This document shows, in pieces, positions 1 through 6,667 of a stretch of DNA of 8,253 bases (position 1 is its first letter; every line of letters begins with the position of its first letter). The notes beneath the pieces are model-generated. The model was not told the origin of the DNA and did no database searches. It saw only the letters and a list, made by a program, of their open reading frames with translations. Made by a program: the position numbers and the translations under genes. The DNA is taken from contig CALHID010000215.1 in assembly GCA_938030835.1 (NCBI GenBank), forward strand, positions 1 to 8,253. The letters run 5' to 3'. This DNA is from an uncultured Actinomyces sp. Its GTDB lineage: Bacteria; Actinomycetota; Actinomycetes; Actinomycetales; Actinomycetaceae.

Positions 1-233
1 ACTGGCAGTTCGCGCTGCGCGTGGCGCTGAGAAACGGAGCTCTGCTCCTTCAAGTTGTCCTTTTCTGTGCTGCCGCAAGCACAGCGGTTACTAGTCTTCG
101 ATACGCGCTTTGGCTGGTCGTGATCATGACCTTCGTAATTGACATCGTGATGTTTGCGCGCGCGGGAAAAAATCAAGCACGAGCGCGTCGAGAACGCATC
201 AAAGAGATGAGTGAAAGTAGGAAGGCTCAATGA
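1..233 (+). CDS. Small membrane protein, 3' part only (5' end outside window)
   Basis: The reading frame is open from base 3 to the TGA at 231-233, giving 76 residues. A GTG at base 21 could start a 70-residue protein, but no ribosome binding site precedes it and the frame stays open to the window edge, so a gene cut by the edge is more likely. The visible part has two hydrophobic stretches (about residues 13-32 and 34-51 of the visible chain), probably membrane helices, then a strongly basic tail rich in Arg and Lys that should lie in the cytoplasm. It overlaps the next gene by 4 bases (ATGA), so the two are probably translationally coupled. I do not recognise the family. It may be an accessory or the membrane portion belonging with the copper protein that follows, but this is inferred from position only. 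Confidence 0.6.
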   Translation, partial: WQFALRVALRNGALLLQVVLFCAAASTAVTSLRYALWLVVIMTFVIDIVMFARAGKNQARARRERIKEMSESRKAQ

Positions 234-1651
234 GCGAAGAAACCACCGGACCCTCGCGGGCAGCAATGGTCTTCACTGGCCTTGGCGCTGTTGTCGCCCT
301 TGTTCTTGCCAGTGTCCTAGCTGGCGGAAGTAACGCAACGCAAAACTCAGCGGTGGGGAACACCTCAAGCGTGGCCTCGTCAACTCATGTGAAAGAAACC
401 GGCGAAACTACCCACGTGGAAATCGGTGTCCAAGGGATGTCTTTCACCCCCTCTGTTATTCATGTTCCTGCGGGAAACCGACTGCACATTACTTTTACGA
501 ATACGGCTGAACAACGCCACGATTTGGTCCTGGCCAATGGGCAAACGACCGGCTCTCTGGCCCCTGGAGCAAGCGCGGAACTGGACGCCGGAGTGATCAC
601 TGCCGACACCGAGGGCTGGTGTTCACTGCCGGGACACCGTGAGATGGGAATGACGCTAAGCATTCTCGCCGATGGAGCACTGGGCGGCTCTGCATCATCG
701 GGCTCACACTCTGGCGGCAGCTCCCACAACCACGAGGTTGCAACGGGAACGGGAATCCCAACTGCAGACCAACTGCGAGCCTACGCAGCGAAAGTCGATC
801 CCTATCCCGCTGAAGTTGCACCGGCCTCGGAAGAAAAAGACCACTACTACACTCTGGTTGCCCGCGACGATATCGTGCAGAACCTGAGCGAGGATGTCAG
901 CCGGACAGTCTGGACCTTTAACGGAAATACTCCCGCACCCACCCTGCGTGGAAAAATCGGCGATACCTTCCACATCACCCTCAAAAACGAAGGGACCATG
1001 GGGCATTCTCTGGACTTCCATGCGGGCGATATTGCGCCGGATGAGGCCATGAAGACCATCGATCCCGGTCAGACGCTGGAATACACCTTCACAGCTAAGG
1101 CTGCCGGTATCTGGATGTACCACTGCTCGACGCACCCCATGTCCATGCACATTGCTAACGGCATGACCGGTGCGGTGATTATTGACCCCAGCGATCTGCG
1201 CCCAGTGGATCACGAGTATGCGATGGTTGCGACCGAGCTGTATCTGGGGGATAACGGTGGAACCGCAAGCGCCACGAAGATCGCCTCGATGATGCCTGAC
1301 CTGCAGGCGTTTAATGGCCGCCCCTTCCAGTACGATGCGCACCCCCTCAAGGTGAAGGTCGGCGAGCGCGTGCGATTCTGGCTGATGGATTCTGGCCCAA
1401 ATACCGCCATGTCCTTCCATATCGTTGGTGGGCAATTCGATACCGTCTGGGATGAGGGTGGCTACACACTCATCGACGGAGGCAATGCCATTAGCCGTGG
1501 GGGAGGGGGATCCCAGACCTTCCCTATGCTTCCCGCGCAGGGTGGTTTCGTTGAGCTTTCCTTCAAAGAGCCGGGAACCTATACCTTCGTCAACCACATC
1601 ATGAGCCTTGCCGAGGCCGGGGCTCACGGAAAGGTTGAAGTGACGAACTAA
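230..1651 (+). CDS. Membrane-anchored NirK/AniA-like multicopper protein with an extra N-terminal cupredoxin domain
   Basis: A 473-residue protein with an N-terminal membrane anchor or signal (about residues 11-32), so the rest is extracytoplasmic. Domain 1 (about 62-148) is an auracyanin/halocyanin-like cupredoxin with type 1 copper ligands H97, C131, H136 and M141. A Gly/Ser/His linker (about 149-170) follows. Domains 2 and 3 (about 205-473) match copper nitrite reductases: HSLDFH gives H259 and H264, H298-C299 lie side by side, and the segment ending MHIANGM gives H307 and M312, with AniA-like spacing. H397 in domain 3 fits the third type 2 ligand, supplied to a neighbouring subunit in the family's trimers. 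D262 matches the catalytic Asp98 of NirK, but no His is present near the FNG motif (361-363), where NirK carries its second catalytic His. It is therefore called a multicopper protein or oxidase; nitrite reduction is possible but unproven. The ATG at 230 overlaps the upstream stop and has AGGA at 219-222. Confidence 0.88.
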   Translation: MSEETTGPSRAAMVFTGLGAVVALVLASVLAGGSNATQNSAVGNTSSVASSTHVKETGETTHVEIGVQGMSFTPSVIHVPAGNRLHITFTNTAEQRHDLVLANGQTTGSLAPGASAELDAGVITADTEGWCSLPGHREMGMTLSILADGALGGSASSGSHSGGSSHNHEVATGTGIPTADQLRAYAAKVDPYPAEVAPASEEKDHYYTLVARDDIVQNLSEDVSRTVWTFNGNTPAPTLRGKIGDTFHITLKNEGTMGHSLDFHAGDIAPDEAMKTIDPGQTLEYTFTAKAAGIWMYHCSTHPMSMHIANGMTGAVIIDPSDLRPVDHEYAMVATELYLGDNGGTASATKIASMMPDLQAFNGRPFQYDAHPLKVKVGERVRFWLMDSGPNTAMSFHIVGGQFDTVWDEGGYTLIDGGNAISRGGGGSQTFPMLPAQGGFVELSFKEPGTYTFVNHIMSLAEAGAHGKVEVTN

Positions 1652-1726
1652 CCCACTTGCACGGGGTGCGCGGCACCATAAGCGTGGGGAGTGCCAAAGG
1701 CGCTCAAGAACGCATAAACTGGCACA

Positions 1727-3049
1727 GTGCTGTCGACCTATGGGGAAATTCTTCGTCTGAACCGGGCATGGCGTTTTTCAGCCGCCGGCTTCATTTTGCG
1801 CCTACCCATGTCCATCATGCCGATCTCGATCATCTTGTCGATCCAGGCGGCTTATGGAAACTACACCCTTGCGGGTGCGGTGTCGGCAATTAATATCATT
1901 GCTTTGGCAGTAACTGCGCCGATGTGGGCACGCTTTGTCGACCGCTATGGACAACTCAAAGTCATGGGGCCGGTTTTTACGGTGTCGGCAGTTGCGACCA
2001 TCGTGTTGTTTGTGGCGACTCTGCAGATGGCTTCGCCGTCGATCTTGTTCGTTTCAGCCGGAATTGCTGGTGCAACCTGGGGATCTCCGGGCGCGTTGGT
2101 CCGAGCCCGATGGATCCGCGCCACCGACACGGTGTCACAGCTCAATAGCGCATTTGCTCTTGAGGCCGCTGTCGACGAATTCGTCTACATCGTTGGCCCT
2201 GTCATCGCAACGGTTGTGGGAACGGTTTTGCACCCAACCACCGGCGTCGCGGTCTCCATTGTTTTCCTTTCTGTCGGCGCCGTGCTCTTCTTGTCCCAGC
2301 GTTCTTCGGAACCTGTTCCCTTGGGGAAGGCTGGTCGCGGCGCCCAAGCAGCTAGCGACGGAACTGAAGGGTCGAAGGACGCAGCCTCGGCGGCTAAGGG
2401 CGCGGCGGCCTCGGCACCCGCACGCGAAAGATCGCTGCTTCTTCTTCCCGCGATGATCGTCCTCATGCTGACCTACATGGGAATGGGCGCACAGTTTGGT
2501 GCGAACGACATTGCTGTTGTTGCCTTCACCAAGGAGCTTGGGGTTCCCGCTCTTTCGGGTGTTCTCCTTGCAATGTTCTCGCTTGGCTCGTTTATCTCCG
2601 CACTGATCTACGGTGCGCGGAGCTGGCGACGTCCCCTGTGGCAGCTCTTTGCAATCGGCGTTGTCGCCTTGGCAATCGGTATGACCGCCTATCTGCTGGC
2701 GCATACGATCATTGCCCTGGCCGTCATCATGTTGATCAGCGGCATTGCCTGTGCTCCGACCATGACGAACGTCAATATGATGGTCACCAAATCTGTTCCC
2801 AGGCATCGTCAGACTGAAGGCCTGGCATGGTTGAGTACTGCCATTAATCTGGGTGTTTCGCTGGGATCTTCTGCCTCGGGTCCCGCTGTTGACCGTTATG
2901 GTTCGGGCGGCGCCTACGTGATGATTGCAATCTTTGCGTGGGTCATGGTTCTGATCATGCTCATCGGTCTTCCTCCCCTGAAGCGTTCTTTAGAGGAGTC
3001 TGCTGTGGAAGAAGCGCAGCATCAGCGCGACCTTCTGAATGAGGACTGA
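1727..3049 (+). CDS. MFS transporter, 12-helix type
   Basis: A 440-residue major facilitator superfamily protein with about twelve hydrophobic segments in two halves. The first half carries the loop 2-3 signature (motif A) at about residues 68-78, with D72, R73 and G75. The second half has a related VDRYG sequence at 388-392. A Gly-Pro at 157-158 in the fifth helix region resembles the antiporter motif C. The two halves are joined by a polar, Ala/Lys/Glu-rich loop at about 192-236. The substrate cannot be told from the sequence; drug or metabolite efflux is the usual role of relatives. The GTG at 1727 is chosen because an in-frame TAA lies at 1715-1717 and the first membrane helix starts soon after. 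Its ribosome binding site is poor, which suggests weak or leaderless translation. It lies 75 bases after the copper-protein gene and 2 bases before the App1 gene, with which it probably forms an operon. Confidence 0.88.
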   Translation: MLSTYGEILRLNRAWRFSAAGFILRLPMSIMPISIILSIQAAYGNYTLAGAVSAINIIALAVTAPMWARFVDRYGQLKVMGPVFTVSAVATIVLFVATLQMASPSILFVSAGIAGATWGSPGALVRARWIRATDTVSQLNSAFALEAAVDEFVYIVGPVIATVVGTVLHPTTGVAVSIVFLSVGAVLFLSQRSSEPVPLGKAGRGAQAASDGTEGSKDAASAAKGAAASAPARERSLLLLPAMIVLMLTYMGMGAQFGANDIAVVAFTKELGVPALSGVLLAMFSLGSFISALIYGARSWRRPLWQLFAIGVVALAIGMTAYLLAHTIIALAVIMLISGIACAPTMTNVNMMVTKSVPRHRQTEGLAWLSTAINLGVSLGSSASGPAVDRYGSGGAYVMIAIFAWVMVLIMLIGLPPLKRSLEESAVEEAQHQRDLLNED

Positions 3050-3051
3050 AA

Positions 3052-4350
3052 TTGGTGTTTGCCCGAAAGAACCTTCCCTCCCTTGCGCTTTCCGTTGCCT
3101 CTCGCCTTGACGAGGCCACGTCGACCGGGCTTGCCCGAGTGCTGGGGTGGGCGGGCTTCTACCCGGGTGTTGTTGGCTTTGGAGGTTACGCCTCGCAAAG
3201 TCGTGCGCGCGTTCTGGCTCGCGTGATCATGGAAGATCGAGTGGGGGAGCGCTCGTGGTTGACCCAGCGGCGAGGTTGGCGTCAGTTTTTTGATGCTCAG
3301 GTTCCTTTTCAGCCAGTTCTGGTGACCTGTGGTCAAGCTCAGAAGGTCGTCTTTACCGACGGCGGTGGATATGTCGACATTGAGCTCGAGGGGCATGGTT
3401 TGGAACCGGGGTGGCAGGTCGCTTCGATTCAGCCTCTGAACGCGGTGGATGTTCAGCAAATGGGTGTTCGCGAGGGTGATCGCCTGTATCCCTCTTCAAC
3501 TGTAGATGGGGCTACCGCTGCGGGAGAGTCTCTCTTACGTGTGGGCAAGGCAGAAGACGGCCGTGTCCTTGGTCGAATCCGTGCGGCAAAGTCTGTTGAT
3601 ATCCCGTTACGAGTGATCGGTGACGATGAACGCTACGGTGTTGTTTCAGATATTGATGACACGATCATTGTCTCGATGATTCCGCGTTTGTTGACCGCGG
3701 CAAAGCATGCGCTGATGGAGCGAGTCTCTGATCGCGAGGCCGTGCCTGGGATGGCTGGCTTCTTGCGGCGAGTAGCACGTTTCAACCTCTATCCTCCGGT
3801 TCAGGAGAAGCACGCTGAACGCAGTGAGTCTTCTTCGGCTGGACATAGAAGGCAGGCGAATGCCCTGCCTGTGATGTATCTGTCGACTGGTCCGTGGAAT
3901 CTGGTACCCGGCTTGCGCGACTTCTTGCGCCGAACGGGTTTTCCTATGGGGGCCTTCTTGATGACGGATTTTGGGCCGTCGAATACAGGGTGGTTCCGCT
4001 CTGGAGTTGAACATAAGAAGCGCGAATTGCGACGCCTTGTGCGTACCTTCCCAAATATTCAGTGGATCTTGGTCGGTGATGACGGCCAACATGATCCGGA
4101 AATCTATGCGGAATTCGCGTGCGAGTTTCCGAAGAATGTTGCAATGATCGCAATTCGCTCGCTGTCACAGCTCGAACAGCTGATGGCACACGGTACCCTT
4201 GATCCGATTTCCGTAGGAGAGCTGGAAAAAATCCCCGACCAAATACCTCGTTTGTACGGTGAGGATGGATTTAGGCTAGGCCGAGCGGCTGCGGCTCTGG
4301 TGCCACAACCGCCCGACCCGCAACGTCTAACCGGATATTTGGATCGCTGA
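3052..4350 (+). CDS. App1/DUF2183 family phosphatase (HAD-type; possible phosphatidate phosphatase)
   Basis: A 432-residue protein with the App1 catalytic domain in its second half. HAD motif I is SDIDDT (residues 199-204, with D200 and D202 as nucleophile and acid/base candidates). Motif II is the Ser/Thr in YLSTGPWN (276-283), with a conserved Lys at 322-323 as motif III and VGDDGQHDPE (341-350) as motif IV. Yeast App1 is a Mg-dependent phosphatidate phosphatase; the substrate of bacterial members is not established. The N-terminal 180 residues hold no motif I recognise, and no signal peptide is seen, so the protein is probably cytoplasmic. The start is either TTG at 3052 or GTG at 3055; a GAGGA at 3041-3045 is spaced 6 or 9 bases from them, so GTG is at least as likely. 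It directly follows the MFS gene, whose 3' end supplies this ribosome binding site. Residues 250-270 form a hydrophilic Glu/Ser/Arg insertion, probably a surface loop. Confidence 0.87.
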   Translation: MVFARKNLPSLALSVASRLDEATSTGLARVLGWAGFYPGVVGFGGYASQSRARVLARVIMEDRVGERSWLTQRRGWRQFFDAQVPFQPVLVTCGQAQKVVFTDGGGYVDIELEGHGLEPGWQVASIQPLNAVDVQQMGVREGDRLYPSSTVDGATAAGESLLRVGKAEDGRVLGRIRAAKSVDIPLRVIGDDERYGVVSDIDDTIIVSMIPRLLTAAKHALMERVSDREAVPGMAGFLRRVARFNLYPPVQEKHAERSESSSAGHRRQANALPVMYLSTGPWNLVPGLRDFLRRTGFPMGAFLMTDFGPSNTGWFRSGVEHKKRELRRLVRTFPNIQWILVGDDGQHDPEIYAEFACEFPKNVAMIAIRSLSQLEQLMAHGTLDPISVGELEKIPDQIPRLYGEDGFRLGRAAAALVPQPPDPQRLTGYLDR

Positions 4351-4368
4351 AGCTAGCCAAATATCCGG
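4331..4368 (+). terminator. Perfect 12-bp inverted repeat spanning the App1 stop codon
   Basis: CCGGATATTTGG at 4331-4342 and CCAAATATCCGG at 4357-4368 are exact reverse complements, separated by 14 bases that contain the TGA stop. As RNA it would form a stable hairpin at the end of the MFS-App1 transcript. No run of T follows, so it is not a classic intrinsic terminator. It may be a U-less terminator, an mRNA 3' end stabiliser, or a DNA-binding site. Confidence 0.55.
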
Positions 4369-4629
4369 CGTCAGTCCTCGAGGCGGCGAGTCCTGCACTG
4401 TTTAGATTAGTCTGTTTCGCTTCGTATCGGCAGTGCTTAGTTCGCACCTTTAGCTTGAATTCCGTGCCTTTTAGCGGGCTGTTGACAAGGCAATAAGCCT
4501 GATGGGGACGGGTATGAATGGTTGACGAGGAAGCAAAATCTACCACGATGTGATTTGTGGCATAGGTTGACAAAATTGAGATCTTGTTAACGGGTATCTC
4601 TTTACCAAATCTTTGTAATTGTAACCGAA

Positions 4630-4644
4630 ATGTAATGTTTACAT
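4630..4644. promoter_or_regulatory. Dyad ATGTAA-tgt-TTACAT, possible operator
   Basis: Two perfect 6-base arms lie 3 bases apart, about 93 bases before the lipoprotein start, in an AT-rich stretch with two further TGTAA copies just upstream (4614-4618 and 4620-4624). Size and position fit a repressor or activator site. The cognate regulator is unknown. Confidence 0.35.
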
Positions 4645-4724
4645 CATGGACATGTGAAGGTTTCGGGAAAAAAGTGGGCTATGCTTCCGAGACATCAGCA
4701 CATATGACTGAACAGCATTCCTAC

Positions 4725-4730
4725 AGGAGG
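4725..4730 (+). promoter_or_regulatory. Strong ribosome binding site AGGAGG deciding the lipoprotein start
   Basis: A consensus AGGAGG ends 6 bases before the ATG at 4737. Together with the lipoprotein signal peptide that begins there, it fixes the start and rules out the open reading frame extension back to 4584. Confidence 0.85.
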
Positions 4731-4736
4731 AATCTC

Positions 4737-6333
4737 ATGAATCTTAAGAGGTCGTGGCTGGCAGTGCCCGCCGTTATGGGTCTGGCACTGACCGCATGTT
4801 CTTCTGGCAGCACTGGTTCCAATGGTGGCTCTTCGGACGGCATTGTTACCGTTAATGGTTCTGAGCCTCAGAACCCGCTGATCCCGGCTAACACCAATGA
4901 GACCGGTGGCGGCCGCATTGTCTCCAGCATCTTCTCGTCCCCCGCTTACTACGCGGCCGACGGTTCAACTCAGCTGGACGCTGCGGAGTCCATCACCCCC
5001 AACGCCGATAATTCTGAGTGGACCATCAAGCTGCGTTCCGACGGCAAGTTCTCTGACGGCACTCCGGTTCTGGCAAAGAACTTCGTTGAGGCATGGAAGA
5101 TGGCCACGAAGGAGAACCTGGGTTCCGCAAGTTTCTTCGCTGATGTTATTGGCACCGACGATGACGGCGCTGGCGATATGGCAGGTGGCCTGGAGATCAT
5201 TGACGACTACACCTTCGTCGTCAAGCTGAAGGGCCCTGAGTCGGACTTCATGAAGCGCTTGGGCTACACCGCTTACTCTCCGCTTCCTGACTCGACTCTG
5301 AAAGATCCCAAGAATGGTGGCGAACACCCCGTGGGTAACGGCCCCTACATGACCAACGGTGAGAACGCCTGGCAGCTCCAAGCAGATCGATCTGACCGTG
5401 AACCCGAACTACAAGGGTCCCCGTGAGGCTAAGAACAAGGGTCTGAAGATTGTCTTCTACCAGTCCCTCGATGCTGCTTACGCTGACCTGAGCTCCAATG
5501 AACTCGATGTCCTCGATGGCGTGCCGTCCTCGGTCTTCTCCAGCTACCAGCAGGAACTGTCCGGACGTACTGCTAACCAGCCCGCAGCTGTCATTCAGTA
5601 CATCACTATTCCTGAGCGCTTGGAGCACTTCTCTGGTGAAGAAGGCAAGCTGCGTCGCAAGGCCATCTCAATGTCTATCGATCGTGACTCGATTGTCAAG
5701 ACGGTCTTCTCTGGCACCCGTACCCCCGCCAAGGACTTCACTTCCCCCGCAATTGACGGTTACAAGGAAGGCCTGAAGGGCTCTGAGGTTCTGGAGTACA
5801 ACCCCACCAAGGCTAAGGAGCTGTGGGAGCAGGCTAACGCGATCTCTCCGTGGAGCGGCAAGTTCCTCATCTCCTACAACTCTGATGGTGGCCACCAGCA
5901 GTGGGTTGACGCAACCTGCAACTCCATCAAGAACACCTTGGGTATCGAGGCTGAAGGCGATGCCTACGCAGACTTCAAGTCGCTGCTTGGCGATATGAAG
6001 GCCGGCACCACCAAGGGCGCTTTCCGTCAGGGCTGGCAGGGTGACTACCCCTCGCTCTACAACTTCCTCTTCCCGACCTACTCGTCGAACGCTTCCTCCA
6101 ACTACTCCGGTTGGAAGAGCAGTCAGTTTGACAAGTACCTGAGCGACTCGCTGTCTGCTTCGAGTACTGAGGCGCTCGACCTTCAGTACAAGGCTGAAGA
6201 GCTGCTCTTCGAGGACATGCCGGTTATCCCGACCTGGTACGCGAATACCAACGGTGCATGGTCCACCAAGGTGAGCAACGTTCAGTTCACCTGGAACTCG
6301 ACCGTGAACTACTTCGCGATTACCAAGAACTGA
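4737..6333 (+). pseudogene. Oligopeptide/dipeptide ABC importer substrate-binding lipoprotein, frameshifted
   Basis: Reads as a family 5 extracellular solute-binding protein (OppA/DppA type) that captures peptides outside the membrane for the permeases downstream. The N-terminus is a lipoprotein signal: MNLKRSW, a hydrophobic core, then lipobox LTAC with the lipidated Cys at residue 21. It is followed by a Ser/Gly linker and the usual binding-protein order, including a SDGTPV segment and a DYPSLYNFLFP segment near the C-terminus. The frame beginning at 4737 runs to a TGA at 5424-5426 (229 residues). The homologous C-terminal part continues in the next frame to the TGA at 6331-6333. Dropping one base around 5379 restores 531 residues, a normal length for the family. 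As read, the product would lack most of its second lobe and be non-functional. Both halves share the same strong codon bias (nearly all Lys AAG, Phe TTC), so the lesion is recent or a sequencing error. Confidence 0.88.
5376..5382 (+). other. Site of net +1 frameshift in the binding-protein gene
   Basis: At CTCCAAG (5376-5382) the upstream frame reads Leu-Gln-Ala-Asp, while removing one C gives CTC-AAG-CAG-ATC and the family-like sequence WQLKQIDLTVNPNYKG. The exact base could differ by a few positions, but the switch must lie between the last family-like residues of the upper frame (near 5375) and the start of the lower one (near 5383). Confidence 0.75.
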
Positions 6334-6370
6334 AAATAGTTCTTCCCCGCTAAATACTTGAGCGGATGAG

Positions 6371-6406
6371 GTGTGGGGTGGAAGTCTGTGGACTTCCACC
6401 CCACAC
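6371..6406 (+). terminator. Perfect 16-bp hairpin after the binding-protein gene
   Basis: GTGTGGGGTGGAAGTC at 6371-6386 and its exact reverse complement at 6391-6406 enclose the 4-base loop TGTG, starting 37 bases after the stop codon. It should be a very stable RNA hairpin. No T run follows directly, so it may terminate only part of transcription or protect the mRNA 3' end. Either action would leave more binding-protein than permease message, as is common in such importers. Confidence 0.75.
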
Positions 6407-6416
6407 GCATTGAGTA

Positions 6417-6481
6417 TGTGTCTTTCAGTGAATTCTCAATGGGGGATTCTTCAGACTATTCTCTACGTAATTAAAGACACA
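6417..6481. repeat. Long-range inverted repeat with 9-bp arms
   Basis: TGTGTCTTT at 6417-6425 and AAAGACACA at 6473-6481 are exact reverse complements separated by 47 bases. They could close a larger RNA structure just downstream of the 16-bp hairpin. The function is unknown; chance cannot be excluded for arms of this length. Confidence 0.4.
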
Positions 6482-6544
6482 CGATTGACCATTTACCACT
6501 TCTTTGCATTACTATGAGCGGTAGTGCGCATATGTTTGTGTGTA

Positions 6545-6562
6545 TCTCTTGCGGTCTCTTGC
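6545..6562. repeat. Tandem 8-base direct repeat with 10-base period
   Basis: TCTCTTGC occurs at 6545-6552 and again at 6555-6562. The 10-base period places both copies on the same face of the DNA helix, as in sites of some dimeric response regulators. No regulator is visible in the window. Confidence 0.35.
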
Positions 6563-6571
6563 TGATCCGTT

Positions 6572-6581
6572 TGTAGCTACA
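6572..6581. promoter_or_regulatory. Perfect 10-bp palindrome TGTAGCTACA
   Basis: The sequence equals its own reverse complement and lies 87 bases before the permease start, between the direct repeat and two further dyads. It may be a regulator site; there is no independent support. Confidence 0.3.
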
Positions 6582-6598
6582 GGCGTATGTGAAAGCCC

Positions 6599-6614
6599 GT
6601 TCATAATGATGAAC
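6599..6614. promoter_or_regulatory. Dyad GTTCAT-aatg-ATGAAC
   Basis: Perfect 6-base arms lie around a 4-base spacer in the permease leader. It could be an operator or a small RNA hairpin upstream of the ribosome binding site. Confidence 0.3.
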
Positions 6615-6622
6615 CCCGATAC

Positions 6623-6645
6623 GTTTACGGAAATCCTTCGTAAAC
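6623..6645 (+). promoter_or_regulatory. Leader hairpin GTTTACG...CGTAAAC just before the ribosome binding site
   Basis: The arms 6623-6629 and 6639-6645 are exact reverse complements. In RNA the stem can extend by a G-U and an A-U pair, leaving a 5-base loop. It ends 9 bases before the AAAGGA of the permease gene, so it could affect translation initiation, or be a DNA operator. Confidence 0.35.
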
Positions 6646-6667
6646 ACATGTAATAAAGGACCTGTCC

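Larger units (their letters stand above)
4369..4736. promoter_or_regulatory. Gene-free regulatory stretch before the binding-protein gene
   Basis: No credible gene is seen here. The region is more AT-rich than its surroundings. It has three TTGAC motifs: TTGACA at 4482-4487, TTGACG at 4522-4527 and TTGACA at 4567-4572. None has a good -10 box at 16-18 bases. A TATGCT at 4680-4685 resembles an actinobacterial -10 box without a clear -35, and TTGTAA (4619-4624) with CATCAT (4642-4647) is a weak 17-base-spaced pair. The promoter of the peptide importer is expected here, but its exact position cannot be fixed. The reading frame of the lipoprotein is open upstream to 4584; that extension is rejected because the lipoprotein signal starts at 4737. 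Confidence 0.55.
6407..6667. promoter_or_regulatory. Gene-free leader before the permease genes, rich in dyads
   Basis: No credible gene is found in these 261 bases; minus-strand frames here run into the permease gene and have no family-like sequence. A weak candidate promoter is TTGACC at 6485-6490 with TACTAT at 6510-6515, but the spacing of 19 is long. The stretch also holds the inverted and direct repeats listed separately and ends in the ribosome binding site AAAGGA (6655-6660). A second promoter or an attenuating leader is likely. Confidence 0.45.

Noticed and set aside
704..1627. Long minus-strand open frame (307 codons) opposite the copper-protein gene
   Set aside because: It is a shadow of a clearly recognisable + strand gene and its translation shows no family-like sequence.
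1665..1677. Small hairpin GGTGC-gcg-GCACC after the copper-protein gene
   Set aside because: A 5-bp stem with no T run is too weak to call a terminator in this GC content.
2135..2806. Long minus-strand open frame opposite the MFS gene
   Set aside because: The + strand frame encodes a full MFS protein; the opposite translation is low-complexity and polar with no motif.
4271..4573. Minus-strand 100-codon frame in the gap after App1
   Set aside because: It overlaps the App1 3' end and the inverted repeat, has no good ribosome binding site and no familiar sequence.
4584..4736. N-terminal extension of the lipoprotein from an upstream TTG
   Set aside because: The consensus AGGAGG and the lipoprotein signal peptide both place the start at 4737; the extension is Cys-rich and unlike a signal sequence.
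5376..5382. Programmed +1 ribosomal frameshifting in the binding-protein gene
   Set aside because: There is no stop or rare-codon pause at the site and no known slippery motif, and the family is not known to use recoding.
5668..6399. Minus-strand open frame opposite the binding-protein C-terminal half and the hairpin
   Set aside because: It overlaps well-supported coding sequence and a hairpin and has no recognisable domain.
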